From NCBI RefSeq assembly GCF_003725695.1, contig NZ_RJSE01000008.1:145801-209800 (forward strand): DNA of 64,000 nucleotides. The letters are read 5' to 3'. Position 1 is the first letter of the stretch. Each line of letters begins with the position of its first letter. The notes below the pieces were generated by a model. It was not told the origin of the DNA. It worked only from the letters and a program-made list of their open reading frames with translations, and made no database searches. Shown here one piece after another: positions 1 through 8,854 of this stretch. Position numbers and translations under genes: made by a program. Source of the stretch: Nocardioides marmoriginsengisoli (lineage in GTDB: Bacteria > Actinomycetota > Actinomycetes > Propionibacteriales > Nocardioidaceae).

Positions 1-1
1 C

Positions 2-451
2 GCGGCCGACATGGGCGCCCGCAAGATCCGCGAGGAGCTCGACGCGATGATGGTGCTGGGCATCGACCCGATCCAGCGCCTCGTCGTACCGCGGGTCCTG
101 GCCTGCATGCTGGTGGCGGTGTTCCTCAACGGCCTGGTCAGCGTCGTCGGCGTCTGCGGCGGCTACTTCTTCAACGTCGTCCTCCAGGACGGCACCCCCG
201 GTGCCTACTTGGCGAGCTTCACCGCGCTCGCCCAGCTACCGGACCTCTATCAAGGCATGGCGAAAGCACTCGTGTTCGGCCTGATCGCCGGCATCGTGGC
301 GGCGTACAAGGGCATGAACGCCAAGGGCGGCCCGAAGGGTGTCGGCGACGCGGTCAACGAGTCGGTGGTCATCACCTTCATGCTGCTCTTCGTCGTGAAC
401 TTCGTGATGAGTGCCCTCTACTTCCAACTCGTTCCACCAAAGACGGGTTAG
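2..451 (+). CDS. yrbEA: YrbE/MlaE-type permease of mce locus, first copy (5-prime truncated by window)
   Basis: This is the C-terminal ~149 residues of an MlaE/YrbE-family integral membrane permease; the reading frame is open from base 2 and the start lies outside the window. The conserved family segment around EELDAM..GIDP is visible at the left edge, followed by three or four hydrophobic segments and the usual short C-terminal tail. In mce systems two YrbE proteins form the membrane part of an ABC-type lipid importer with the MceG/Mkl ATPase. The next gene starts five bases after the stop. The ATPase is not in the window and may lie upstream or elsewhere. Confidence 0.93.
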   Translation, partial: AADMGARKIREELDAMMVLGIDPIQRLVVPRVLACMLVAVFLNGLVSVVGVCGGYFFNVVLQDGTPGAYLASFTALAQLPDLYQGMAKALVFGLIAGIVAAYKGMNAKGGPKGVGDAVNESVVITFMLLFVVNFVMSALYFQLVPPKTG

Positions 452-455
452 CGCC

Positions 456-1283
456 GTGGCAGACGTGAAGCAGGTCTACAAGCGTCCTCTCCAGACGCTC
501 GACACCATGGGCGAGCAGCTCGCCTTCTACCTCCGCGCGCTGGTGGTGACCCCGAGGTCGATCAAGCGCTACCCCAAGGAGATCCTCCGGCTGCTCGCCG
601 AGGTGACCCTGGGCAGCGGCGCCCTCGCCGTCATCGGCGGCACCGTCGGCGTCATCACCGCGATGGCGTTCTTCACCGGTACCGAGGTCGGCCTCCAGGG
701 CTACGCCTCGCTCAACCAGATCGGTACGGCGGCCTTCTCCGGGTTCGTCTCGGCGTACTTCAACACCCGCGAGATCTCGCCGCTGATCGCCGGCATCGCG
801 CTCGCCGCGACCGTGGGCTGCGGCTTCACCGCGCAGCTCGGCGCCATGCGGATCTCCGAGGAGGTCGACGCCCTCGAGGTGATGGCGATCCCCTCGATGC
901 CGTTCCTGGTGACCACCCGGATCGTGGCCGGCCTGATCGCCATCACCCCGCTCTACGTGATGGGCCTGCTGTCGTCGTACTTCGCGACCAGGCTGGTGGT
1001 GACCCAGTTCTTCGGCCAGAGCTCCGGCACCTATGACCATTACTTCAACCAATTCCTGCCACCTCAGGACGTGCTCTGGTCCTTCGGCAAGGTGCTCGTC
1101 TTCGCGGTCGTGGTCATCCTGATCCACTGCTACCACGGCTACACCGCCTCCGGTGGTCCGGCAGGCGTGGGCGTCGCGGTGGGCCGGGCGGTCCGGACCT
1201 CGATCGTGGCCATCAACGTGATCGACCTGTTCCTGTCGATGGCGATCTGGGGCTCGACGACCACGGTCAGGCTGGCGGGTTGA
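456..1283 (+). CDS. yrbEB: YrbE/MlaE-type permease of mce locus, second copy
   Basis: A 275-residue second YrbE permease. I chose GTG 456 because it gives the family N-terminus (ADVKQVYKRPLQ) and follows the previous stop by four bases; an in-frame ATG at 411 would overlap the upstream gene by 41 bases. The glycine-rich first membrane helix (near residues 50-70), the EEVDALEVM motif after the third helix, and 5-6 hydrophobic segments match MlaE. Paired permeases directly before six mce genes are the standard order of actinobacterial mce operons. It should act in the cytoplasmic membrane in lipid or sterol uptake; the actual substrate cannot be read from sequence. Confidence 0.95.
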   Translation: MADVKQVYKRPLQTLDTMGEQLAFYLRALVVTPRSIKRYPKEILRLLAEVTLGSGALAVIGGTVGVITAMAFFTGTEVGLQGYASLNQIGTAAFSGFVSAYFNTREISPLIAGIALAATVGCGFTAQLGAMRISEEVDALEVMAIPSMPFLVTTRIVAGLIAITPLYVMGLLSSYFATRLVVTQFFGQSSGTYDHYFNQFLPPQDVLWSFGKVLVFAVVVILIHCYHGYTASGGPAGVGVAVGRAVRTSIVAINVIDLFLSMAIWGSTTTVRLAG

Positions 1284-1285
1284 TC

Positions 1286-2464
1286 ATGGGAAAGATCTTC
1301 GGAAACCGCGTCCTCGGCATCCTCTTCGTCGCCCTCCTCCTGCTCGGGGTGTGGGTGGTGAACGCCGTCTTCAGCCAGAAGTTCCTGTCGTTCGACAAGG
1401 TCAAGCTCAACACCGACACGATCGGCCTGCAGCTGCCTGCGCGCGCCGACGTCAAGGTGCGCGGCGTGATCGTCGGCCAGGTGCTCGAGGCGGAGTCCGG
1501 CGCCGACGGTGCCGTGCTGACCCTCGGCATCAAGCCCGACAAGATCGGCCAGATCCCGAACAACGTGACCGCCTCGATCCTGCCGAAGACGCTCTTCGGC
1601 GAGAAGTACGTCGAGCTGGTCATCCCGTCCGGCACCGCCCCGGGTGCGCCCAAGCTCAAGCAGGGCAACACGATCACCCAGACGGCGCTGCCGATCGAGG
1701 TCGAGCGCGTCCTCAACGACCTGTACCCGCTGCTGCGCGCGGTCCAGCCGGCCGAGCTGAACTACACCCTCAACGCGATCTCCAGCGCGCTCGAGGGTCG
1801 TGGTGAGGCGATCGGGCAGAACATCGAGACCCTCGACTCCTACCTCAAGCGGATCAACCCGCAGGTTCCGGAGCTGGTCAACGACCTGCGGCTGCTCGCC
1901 AAGGTCAGCGGCACCTACGCCGACGTGGCCCCGCAGATCGCGGCCACGCTGCGCAACACCGTCAAGACCGGCAACACGCTGGTCTCGCGGCAGGCCAAGC
2001 TGAACGCGTTCTTCAAGGACACCTCGGCGTTCTCGGACACCGCGAAGACCTTCCTGGACAACAACGGAGAAAACATCGTCCGCCTCGGCCAGATCAGCCA
2101 GCCGCAGCTCAAGCTGCTCAACCGGTACTCGCCGGAGTTCCCGTGCCTGCTCGAGGGCCTCGTGGAGCAGGCGCCGCTGCTGGCGAGCACCTTCCGCGGC
2201 TTCGTCTTCCACATCGACCTGGTCACGCTGCCGCGTCAGCCGCGCGGCTACACGCCGAAGGACACCCAGGTGTACGGCGCCGACAACGGTCCGGCCTGCC
2301 TCGGCCTGCCGCACCCGAAGGTTCCGTTCACCGGCATCCCGAACTTCAACGACGGCGTCGACAACCTGGGCCGGGGTGACGCTCAGCGGGTCGCCCCGAA
2401 CCTCGACGAGGCGAACCTCAACGTCCTCCTGTACGGCGGCATGGGTGCGGGGGTGACCAACTGA
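1286..2464 (+). CDS. mceA: Mce family protein A (lipid-transfer subunit)
   Basis: A 392-residue MCE protein: an N-terminal membrane anchor (about residues 8-27), an MCE/MlaD beta-barrel domain (about 35-110, with VRGVIVGQV and ILPKTLFGEKYVEL), a long helical region, and a C-terminal part with a CLLEGL cysteine and conserved Pro/Gly-rich stretches. Mce subunits assemble into a periplasm-spanning hydrophobic tunnel that delivers lipids to the YrbE/MceG importer. ATG 1286 is two bases after the yrbEB stop; an in-frame TTG at 1280 is the alternative. First of six consecutive mce genes joined by 1-4 base overlaps, so they are almost certainly co-transcribed. Confidence 0.95.
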   Translation: MGKIFGNRVLGILFVALLLLGVWVVNAVFSQKFLSFDKVKLNTDTIGLQLPARADVKVRGVIVGQVLEAESGADGAVLTLGIKPDKIGQIPNNVTASILPKTLFGEKYVELVIPSGTAPGAPKLKQGNTITQTALPIEVERVLNDLYPLLRAVQPAELNYTLNAISSALEGRGEAIGQNIETLDSYLKRINPQVPELVNDLRLLAKVSGTYADVAPQIAATLRNTVKTGNTLVSRQAKLNAFFKDTSAFSDTAKTFLDNNGENIVRLGQISQPQLKLLNRYSPEFPCLLEGLVEQAPLLASTFRGFVFHIDLVTLPRQPRGYTPKDTQVYGADNGPACLGLPHPKVPFTGIPNFNDGVDNLGRGDAQRVAPNLDEANLNVLLYGGMGAGVTN

Positions 2465-3504
2465 TGAAGATGCTCGACAAGCGCACCCGCGGCGACCTGA
2501 TCAAGCTGATCACGTTCATCGTCGTCACCTCGCTGGCCACCGGCGTGCTGGTGGTCCTGATCGGCAACCTGTCGTTCGAGAAGACCCGCGAGTACAAGGC
2601 GATCTTCACCGACGTCACCGGCCTGGTGAAGGGTGACGACATCCGGATCGCCGGCGTGAAGGTCGGCAGCGTCAAGAAGGTCGAGATCTTCGACCGGACC
2701 AACGCCCGGGTCACCTTCACGGTCCGTGAGAACACCGCGGTCACCCGGAGCTCGACGGCCACGATCCGCTACCGCAACCTGGTCGGCCAGCGCTACATCT
2801 CGGTCACCCAGGGCGTCGGCGACACCACGCGGCTGAGCGACGACGCGACGATCGGTTTGAAGCAGACCCAGCCGGCACTCGACCTGACGGTCCTGTTCAA
2901 CGGCTTCAAGCCGCTGTTCGCCGCGCTCAGCCCGGCCGACGTCAACAAGCTCAGCTACGAGATCATCCAGGTCTTCCAGGGCGAGGGCGGCAACATCGAG
3001 GGCCTGCTGCGCAGCACCGGCTCGGTGACGCAGACCCTGGCGAACCGCGACCAGCTGATCGGCGACGTGATCAACAACCTGAACTCGGTCCTCGAGACCG
3101 TGGGCGGGCGCGACGCCGAGCTCTCCAACCTGATCGTCCAGTTCCGCTCGTTCCTGGGCGGCCTGGTCAAGGACAAGGACGCGATCCTGAACTCGCTCGA
3201 CTCGATCTCCGCCCTGACCCAGCAGACCGCCGACATCACCACCGGGATCCGTCCCGGCCTGGTGAAGAGCGTCGAGGGCCTGCGCACCGTGGCGACCAAC
3301 CTGAACAAGGGTCGTGACGAGGTCGACCGGGCTCTGCAGATCCTGCCGATCAAGCTCAACAAGATCGGCCGGACCGCGATCTACGGCTCGTTCTTCAACT
3401 TCTACATGTGCGAGTTCAAGGCGAAGGTGATCCTGCCGACCGGCCCGCTCGCGATTCCGTACCAGGTGTACCCCGGCGGGAAGGGACGGTGCAACCTGTC
3501 ATGA
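2464..3504 (+). CDS. mceB: Mce family protein B
   Basis: A 346-residue MCE protein with an N-terminal membrane helix (about residues 13-33), the MCE domain (about 38-115, containing GDDIRIAGVKVGSVKKVE), and a long alpha-helical region predicted to build the tunnel. Near the C-terminus a cysteine follows the NFYM motif and a second lies in GKGRCNLS, as is common in MceB-type subunits. ATG 2464 shares its A with the stop of mceA, which implies translational coupling. It is a structural subunit of the putative lipid importer. Confidence 0.95.
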   Translation: MKMLDKRTRGDLIKLITFIVVTSLATGVLVVLIGNLSFEKTREYKAIFTDVTGLVKGDDIRIAGVKVGSVKKVEIFDRTNARVTFTVRENTAVTRSSTATIRYRNLVGQRYISVTQGVGDTTRLSDDATIGLKQTQPALDLTVLFNGFKPLFAALSPADVNKLSYEIIQVFQGEGGNIEGLLRSTGSVTQTLANRDQLIGDVINNLNSVLETVGGRDAELSNLIVQFRSFLGGLVKDKDAILNSLDSISALTQQTADITTGIRPGLVKSVEGLRTVATNLNKGRDEVDRALQILPIKLNKIGRTAIYGSFFNFYMCEFKAKVILPTGPLAIPYQVYPGGKGRCNLS

Positions 3505-4475
3505 GCACTCCCTTCCGCGAACGCAATCCGGTCAAGATCGGCGCCCTCAGCCTGCTCGTGCTGGTGGCGATGATCCTGGTCGCCTTCAAGGCCGACTCGC
3601 TGCCGCTGATCGGCGGGGGCGACACCTACCACGCGTCGTTCACCGACTCCAGCGGCCTCAAGCCCAACGACGAGGTCCGGATCGCCGGCGTCCGCGTCGG
3701 CAAGGTGAACAGCGTCGAGCTGGTCGACGACCACGTCCGGGTCACCTTCAAGATCAAGACCGACTCGAAGTTCGGCGTCGACACCGGTGCCGAGATCAAG
3801 GTCAAGACGCTGCTCGGCTCGATGTTCCTCTCCCTGGAGCCGAGCGGGACCGGTCAGCTCAAGGAGGGCTCCACGATCCCGGAGTCGCGCACCCGTTCGG
3901 CGTACGACGTCGTGGACGCGTTCTCCGGTCTCGCCGAGCGGGCCCAGAAGATCGACCTGGGTCAGCTGACCCAGTCGCTGAACACGCTGGCCGAGGCCAC
4001 CGCGAACACTCCCGAGGAGCTGAAGAGCACCCTCAAGGGCCTCTCCGCGCTGTCGGCGAACGTGGCCGCGCGTGACGACCAGGTGAACTCGCTCCTCGTC
4101 AACCTGCGGAAGGTCTCGGGCGTGCTCGCGGACCGCAACCAGGACGTGGTCGCCCTGATGAAGGACGGCGACGTGCTGCTCCGGGCGATCGTGGCCCGCC
4201 GCGAGGCCGTGCACACCCTGCTGGTCTCCACCAGCCGGCTCTCCACCGAGCTGACCGCCCTGGTCCAGCAGACCCGCGCCGACCTGAAACCGGCCCTGAG
4301 CAACCTGACGGGTGTGGTCAACGTCCTGCGCAAGAACCAGTCCAACCTGGACAATTCGTTGCGACTGCTGGCGCCGTTCTACCGGGTGTTCGCGAACACG
4401 CTCGGTACGGGTCCGTGGTTCGACAACTGGATCTCCAACCTGCCTCCGGGCCCGGCGCTGGGGGTGGGTCAGTGA
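3501..4475 (+). CDS. mceC: Mce family protein C
   Basis: A 324-residue MCE protein. The start at ATG 3501 overlaps the mceB stop (ATGA) and gives the expected short cytoplasmic leader before a membrane helix (about residues 14-30). The MCE domain follows (about 38-115, NDEVRIAGVRVGKVNSVE, then a TLLGSMFLSLEPSG stretch), then heptad-rich helices. An upstream in-frame extension to 3408 would run back inside mceB and is rejected. Like its neighbours it should be an extracytoplasmic subunit of the Mce tunnel. Confidence 0.95.
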   Translation: MSTPFRERNPVKIGALSLLVLVAMILVAFKADSLPLIGGGDTYHASFTDSSGLKPNDEVRIAGVRVGKVNSVELVDDHVRVTFKIKTDSKFGVDTGAEIKVKTLLGSMFLSLEPSGTGQLKEGSTIPESRTRSAYDVVDAFSGLAERAQKIDLGQLTQSLNTLAEATANTPEELKSTLKGLSALSANVAARDDQVNSLLVNLRKVSGVLADRNQDVVALMKDGDVLLRAIVARREAVHTLLVSTSRLSTELTALVQQTRADLKPALSNLTGVVNVLRKNQSNLDNSLRLLAPFYRVFANTLGTGPWFDNWISNLPPGPALGVGQ

Positions 4476-5638
4476 TGGACCGGATGAAGTCGATCAACCC
4501 CGCCGTCGCCGTGGTGGCGGTCGTGGTGCTGCTCGCCGCGGCGCTGATCCTGATCCTGCCCGGCGGTGGCACCAAGACGATCACCGCGGACTTCCCGCGC
4601 ACGGTCTCGCTCTACAAGGGCTCGGACGTGAAGATCCTCGGCGTGGCCGTCGGCAAGGTCGACGAGGTCACCCCGATGGGGACCAAGGTCCGCGTCAAGA
4701 TCAGCTACGACGACAAGTACAAGCTGCCGAACGACGTCAAGGCTGCGGTCATCTCGCCGTCGATCGTGGGCGACCGGTTCGTGCAGCTGACCCCGGTCTA
4801 CCGCGGCGGCGAGGTCCTCAAGGACGACGCCACTCTCGGGGTGGACCGGACCGCGACGCCGCTCGAGCTCGACCAGATCTTCGGCTCGATCAACGACCTC
4901 ACCAAGGCCCTCGGACCGGACGGCGCCAACAAGCCGGACGCCTCCGGGACCGGCGCGCTGACCCGGCTGCTCGACTCGACCGCGAAGAACTTCGGCGGCC
5001 AGGGCGTCCAGTTCAACGCCACCCTGAAGAACCTGAGCAAGCTGACCAAGACGCTGGCCAACAACAAGGACGAGCTCTTCGGCACCATCAACGAGGTCGA
5101 GACCTTCACCAAGGCGCTGGCCGACAACGACGACACGGTGCGGAAGTTCAACGACTCGCTGGCCGCCGGCGCCGGACTGCTCGCCGACGAGCGCGACGAC
5201 CTCGCCAACGTGCTGAAGAACCTGTCGGTCGCGCTGACCCAGGTGAAGAGCTTCGTGGCCGAGAACAAGGCCGCCCTGTCGACGAACATCAAGGGCCTGA
5301 ACCAGATCAGCAAGACGTTCGTGAAGAACCGGGCCGCGCTCGAGGAGTCGCTCAAGGTGGCGCCGGCGGCGCTCAACAACCTGGCGCTCACCTACAACGA
5401 GACCGCCGGAACGCTGGACACCCGGGCCAACATCGGGGAGTCCGTCCCGCAGCTGCTGTCGAAGCCGAGCGTGGTGCTCTGCGCCCTGGCACCGGATGCC
5501 TGCGGCCCGCTGACCACGATCCTCGGCGTCCTCGGCCTCGGCCGGGCCCCGGCCTTCAAGACCGACGACCAGGGCCGGGTCTGGACCGGCACCGATGTCG
5601 ACCCGTCCATGGGCGGACTGCTGGAGGTGACCCGATGA
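4475..5638 (+). CDS. mceD: Mce family protein D
   Basis: A 387-residue MCE protein starting at ATG 4475, which overlaps the mceC stop. Order of parts: a membrane anchor rich in Val/Ala/Leu (about residues 10-28), an MCE domain (about 34-115, with YKGSDVKILGVAVGKVDEV), a long helical segment with repeated N-K-D patterns typical of tunnel helices, and a C-terminal segment with two cysteines in VVLCALAPDACGPL. Context and spacing leave little doubt that it is the fourth subunit of the importer. Confidence 0.94.
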   Translation: MDRMKSINPAVAVVAVVVLLAAALILILPGGGTKTITADFPRTVSLYKGSDVKILGVAVGKVDEVTPMGTKVRVKISYDDKYKLPNDVKAAVISPSIVGDRFVQLTPVYRGGEVLKDDATLGVDRTATPLELDQIFGSINDLTKALGPDGANKPDASGTGALTRLLDSTAKNFGGQGVQFNATLKNLSKLTKTLANNKDELFGTINEVETFTKALADNDDTVRKFNDSLAAGAGLLADERDDLANVLKNLSVALTQVKSFVAENKAALSTNIKGLNQISKTFVKNRAALEESLKVAPAALNNLALTYNETAGTLDTRANIGESVPQLLSKPSVVLCALAPDACGPLTTILGVLGLGRAPAFKTDDQGRVWTGTDVDPSMGGLLEVTR

Positions 5639-7035
5639 GGCGCACTCGTGTGATGTCGCTCGTCGCCGGCCTCGTCGGTGCGCTGGCGCTGAGCAGCTGC
5701 TCGATCTACGACGTCCAGCTCCCCGGTGGCGCGGACGTCGGGAACGACCCGATCAAGGTCAAGATCCTCTTCCGCGACGTGCTGGACCTGGTCCCGCAGT
5801 CGACCGTCAAGGTCGACGACGTCACCGTCGGCAAGGTGACCAAGATCGAGCTCAAGGGCTACATCGCCGACGTCACCGTCGCGCTGCCCAAGAACACCGA
5901 CCTGCCCGCCAACACCCGGGCCGAGATCCGGCAGACCAGCCTCCTCGGCGAGAAGTTCGTCTCGCTGAGCAAGCCGAGCACGCCCGAGGGTCAGCTGCGC
6001 AACGGCGACACCATCGGCCTCGAGGACTCCGGCCGCAACCCGGAGATCGAGGAGGTCTTCGGCGCCCTCGCCCTGGTCCTGAACGGCGGCGGCGTCGGAC
6101 AGCTCAAGACCATCTCCGAGGAGCTGAACCAGGCCTTCGAGGGACGCGAGCAGTCGGTCCGCTCGATCATCACCCAGGTCTCCGACTTCATGGGCCAGCT
6201 GGACGCGAACAAGGTCTCCATCGTCACCGCGCTGGAGAACCTCAACCGCCTCTCGCTGGAGCTGCGCCGCCAGGACGGCACCATCAAGGACGCCCTCGAC
6301 GACCTGCCGGCCGCGCTCTCCTCGGTGAACGGCCAGCGGGCCGACCTGGTGAAGATGCTCAAGGCGCTCTCGAACCTGAGCTCGGTCGGGGTGGACGTGA
6401 TCAAGGCCTCCAAGGAGTCCACGATCGACGCGCTCAACAACCTGGCCCCGGTGCTCACCGCCCTCGGCAAGGCGGGCGAGTCCTTCCCGAAGTCTCTGCA
6501 GGTGGCGCTGACCTACCCGTTCATCGACGAGGCCGTCGGACGTGACCCGGAGGTTGCCCGCAACCTGCACATGGGCGACTTCACGAACCTCTCGATCAAC
6601 CTCTCCCTGGATCTGTTCAACCTGCCGAACGTCCCCGGCCTGGCCCCCGGCGTCAGCGTCGCCGAGCTGCTCGGGAACTGCGGCAAGAAGCCCGACGGCA
6701 AGCTCTGCACCTCGGTGAAGAACCTGCTCTCGGGAACCCAGCTCCAGCAGGTCTGCAAGCTGATCCCGGCGCTCTGCAAGGGTTCGCTCGGCAACGGCGG
6801 CGGCGGTCAGCCGGTGCCCGGCATCGGCGGCGTCCCGGGTCTCTCGAGCAAGCCCCCGGTGACCGGCGGGACGATGCTCGACAACCTGATCCGCGGCCTC
6901 ACCGGGGCTCTCGGCCGGACCGCGACCGGGGCGGCGTACGACCCGAACCTGCCGACCGACCCGTTCCTGCTCGCCGGTACCGGCTACGACCCGGGGCTCG
7001 GCACCCTGCTGCTCCAGGGGGTGGCGACGAAGTGA
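5635..7035 (+). CDS. mceE: Mce family protein E, lipoprotein subunit
   Basis: A 466-residue MCE protein. ATG 5635 overlaps the mceD stop and yields a lipoprotein signal peptide ending in the lipobox LSSC with Cys22 as the predicted lipidated residue; MceE is the lipoprotein subunit (LprK-like) in known mce operons. The MCE domain lies at about residues 40-120 and ends in TSLLGEKFVSL, followed by long helices. The C-terminus is a Gly/Pro-rich low-complexity tail with several cysteines (CGKK, CTSV, VCKLIPALCKG). This position and lipobox support the subunit assignment strongly. Confidence 0.95.
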   Translation: MRRTRVMSLVAGLVGALALSSCSIYDVQLPGGADVGNDPIKVKILFRDVLDLVPQSTVKVDDVTVGKVTKIELKGYIADVTVALPKNTDLPANTRAEIRQTSLLGEKFVSLSKPSTPEGQLRNGDTIGLEDSGRNPEIEEVFGALALVLNGGGVGQLKTISEELNQAFEGREQSVRSIITQVSDFMGQLDANKVSIVTALENLNRLSLELRRQDGTIKDALDDLPAALSSVNGQRADLVKMLKALSNLSSVGVDVIKASKESTIDALNNLAPVLTALGKAGESFPKSLQVALTYPFIDEAVGRDPEVARNLHMGDFTNLSINLSLDLFNLPNVPGLAPGVSVAELLGNCGKKPDGKLCTSVKNLLSGTQLQQVCKLIPALCKGSLGNGGGGQPVPGIGGVPGLSSKPPVTGGTMLDNLIRGLTGALGRTATGAAYDPNLPTDPFLLAGTGYDPGLGTLLLQGVATK

Positions 7036-8294
7036 TCACCTCGCGGACCAAGAAGCAGCTGCTGGCCTTCGTGTTCATCACCCTGGTCGGGGTCTCGTAC
7101 GTCGGCGCCCGCTACGCCAAGCTGGACCGGCTGGTCTACGACTCGTCGTACACCGTGAACGCGCACTTCGCGGAGTCGGGCGGGATCTTCACCGGCGCCG
7201 AGGTCACCTACCGCGGCGTCGGCATCGGTCAGGTCTCGGACATGAAGCTGATCGACGACGGCGTCAACGTGGTGCTCTCGATCGAGAAGGGCGAGGACAA
7301 GATCCCCGTCGACACCCTGGCGCTGGTCGGCAACAAGTCCGCGGTCGGCGAGCAGTACGTCGAGCTCCAGCCCCAGGTCGACAACGGCCCGTACCTCAAG
7401 GACGGCTCGGTCATCCAGCCGGCCAACACCGAGGTGCCGGTCTCGACCACGGAGATCCTGACCAACCTGGACCGGCTGGTCACCTCGGTCCCGCAGGACC
7501 AGCTCCGCTCGGTGGTCTCCGAGCTCGGCGCGGCCTTCCAGGGGACGGGCGAGAGCCTGGCGCAGATCATCGACACCTCGAACTCGTTCATCCAGACCGC
7601 CAACGACAACTTCGACGTCACCACGGCGCTGATCCGCGACGGCAGCACGGTGCTCCGGACCCAGGCGGACAAGGGCTCGGCGATCCGGAACTTCTCCCGC
7701 GACCTGTCGCTGTTCAGCACGGTCCTGGCTGACAACGACGAGTCGCTGCGGCGCCTGATCGACAACGGGTCGGCGACGGCGGTCGAGCTGCGCACGTTCC
7801 TGGAGCAGAACCAGGTCGACCTCGGCAGCCTGATCAACAACCTGGTCACCACCGGCGACATCATCGTCAAGCACCTGCCGGGCATCCGCCAGATCCTGGT
7901 GCTCTACCCGTACATGGTCGCCGGCGGCTTCACCGTCGCGGCGAAGAACTCCGAGGGCTACAACGCCCGCTTCGGCCTGGTGCTCAACCAGTTCCCGGCG
8001 ATCTGCGCCAAGGGGTACGACGTCAACGAGCGTCGCAACCCGCTGCAGACCGGCGACAAGCCGATGGACGAGGACGCGAAGTGCACCGAGCCGGCCAAGA
8101 AGACCAACGCCCGCGGTGCCCAGAACGCGCCGCGCACGGGAGCGTCGTACCCCTCACCGGTAGCGACGTACGATCTGGATGCGGGCAAGGCGACCTGGTC
8201 CGACCAGGCTGCCGCCCAGCGCAGCGCCGCCGGCGCCACGCCGATGTCCAGGGAGGACGCCTTGCAGTACCTCTTGTTCCAGCCGGTGATGTGA
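7032..8294 (+). CDS. mceF: Mce family protein F
   Basis: A 420-residue MCE protein and the last of the six. The GTG start at 7032 overlaps the mceE stop (GTGA). A membrane helix (about residues 8-26) precedes the MCE domain (about 36-115, GAEVTYRGVGIGQV, SAVGEQYVELQP). The helical region is followed by a polar C-terminal tail rich in Ala/Thr/Asn with no strong motif, in the place where MceF proteins vary. Co-transcription with mceA-E and the following Mce-associated genes is likely from the four-base gap to the next start. Confidence 0.94.
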   Translation: MITSRTKKQLLAFVFITLVGVSYVGARYAKLDRLVYDSSYTVNAHFAESGGIFTGAEVTYRGVGIGQVSDMKLIDDGVNVVLSIEKGEDKIPVDTLALVGNKSAVGEQYVELQPQVDNGPYLKDGSVIQPANTEVPVSTTEILTNLDRLVTSVPQDQLRSVVSELGAAFQGTGESLAQIIDTSNSFIQTANDNFDVTTALIRDGSTVLRTQADKGSAIRNFSRDLSLFSTVLADNDESLRRLIDNGSATAVELRTFLEQNQVDLGSLINNLVTTGDIIVKHLPGIRQILVLYPYMVAGGFTVAAKNSEGYNARFGLVLNQFPAICAKGYDVNERRNPLQTGDKPMDEDAKCTEPAKKTNARGAQNAPRTGASYPSPVATYDLDAGKATWSDQAAAQRSAAGATPMSREDALQYLLFQPVM

Positions 8295-8298
8295 TCCC

Positions 8299-8853
8299 TT
8301 GAGCCCAGCTGCACCCAGCAGAACCCGCGGATTCGTCGCGCTCGGACTCCTCGTGGTCCTGGTCGTCGGATCGGTCCTCAGCGGCGTCGCGATCTACCGG
8401 CACAGCCACCTGACCGACGAGCCGCTGTCGTTCTCCAACTCCGGCGCCTACGTGCCCGACGCCGAGGACGCGAGCAAGGTCAAGGCGGTCGCCGAGCAGT
8501 ACGCGCTCCGGATGGACAACCTCGACTCGGCCGACATCAGCGGCTACGTCAAGCGCGTCGGTGAGCTGCTCACCACCAAGTACCGCACCGACTTCGTCAA
8601 GGTCGAGCCGCTGCTGGTGGCCGCCTACGCGAAGGAGAAGTTCACCACCCAGGGGTTCGTCCGGGCGACCGGGATCGTGACCGAGGACGCCGACAGCGCG
8701 ACCGTGCTGGTGGTGCACGACAAGGTCAAGACGCCGACGACCGGCCAGCCGGAGGCGACCGCCTACCGCTGGACGGTCGAGCTGCGCAAGGTCGACGGCG
8801 ACTGGCTGGTCGACAACTTCGACGACCCCGACGACAACCCTGAGGGGAGCTGA
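8299..8853 (+). CDS. Mce-associated membrane protein
   Basis: A 184-residue protein with a short basic N-terminus, one membrane helix (about residues 12-30), and an extracytoplasmic domain resembling Mce-associated (Mas) proteins, whose fold is NTF2-like; the ending WTVELRKVDGDWLVDNF is characteristic of such domains. TTG 8299, four bases after mceF, is the chosen start because it gives the complete signal-anchor; no strong ribosome site is seen, consistent with coupling to mceF. Mas proteins are thought to stabilise or assist Mce complexes; the specific job here is unknown. Confidence 0.85.
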   Translation: MSPAAPSRTRGFVALGLLVVLVVGSVLSGVAIYRHSHLTDEPLSFSNSGAYVPDAEDASKVKAVAEQYALRMDNLDSADISGYVKRVGELLTTKYRTDFVKVEPLLVAAYAKEKFTTQGFVRATGIVTEDADSATVLVVHDKVKTPTTGQPEATAYRWTVELRKVDGDWLVDNFDDPDDNPEGS

Positions 8854-8854
8854 G

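Noticed and set aside
4312-7035. A 907-codon frame that might look like a fusion upstream of mceE
   Set aside because: The part before 5635 is out of frame with mceD and Arg-rich; the lipobox start at 5635 and ATGA overlap explain mceE fully.
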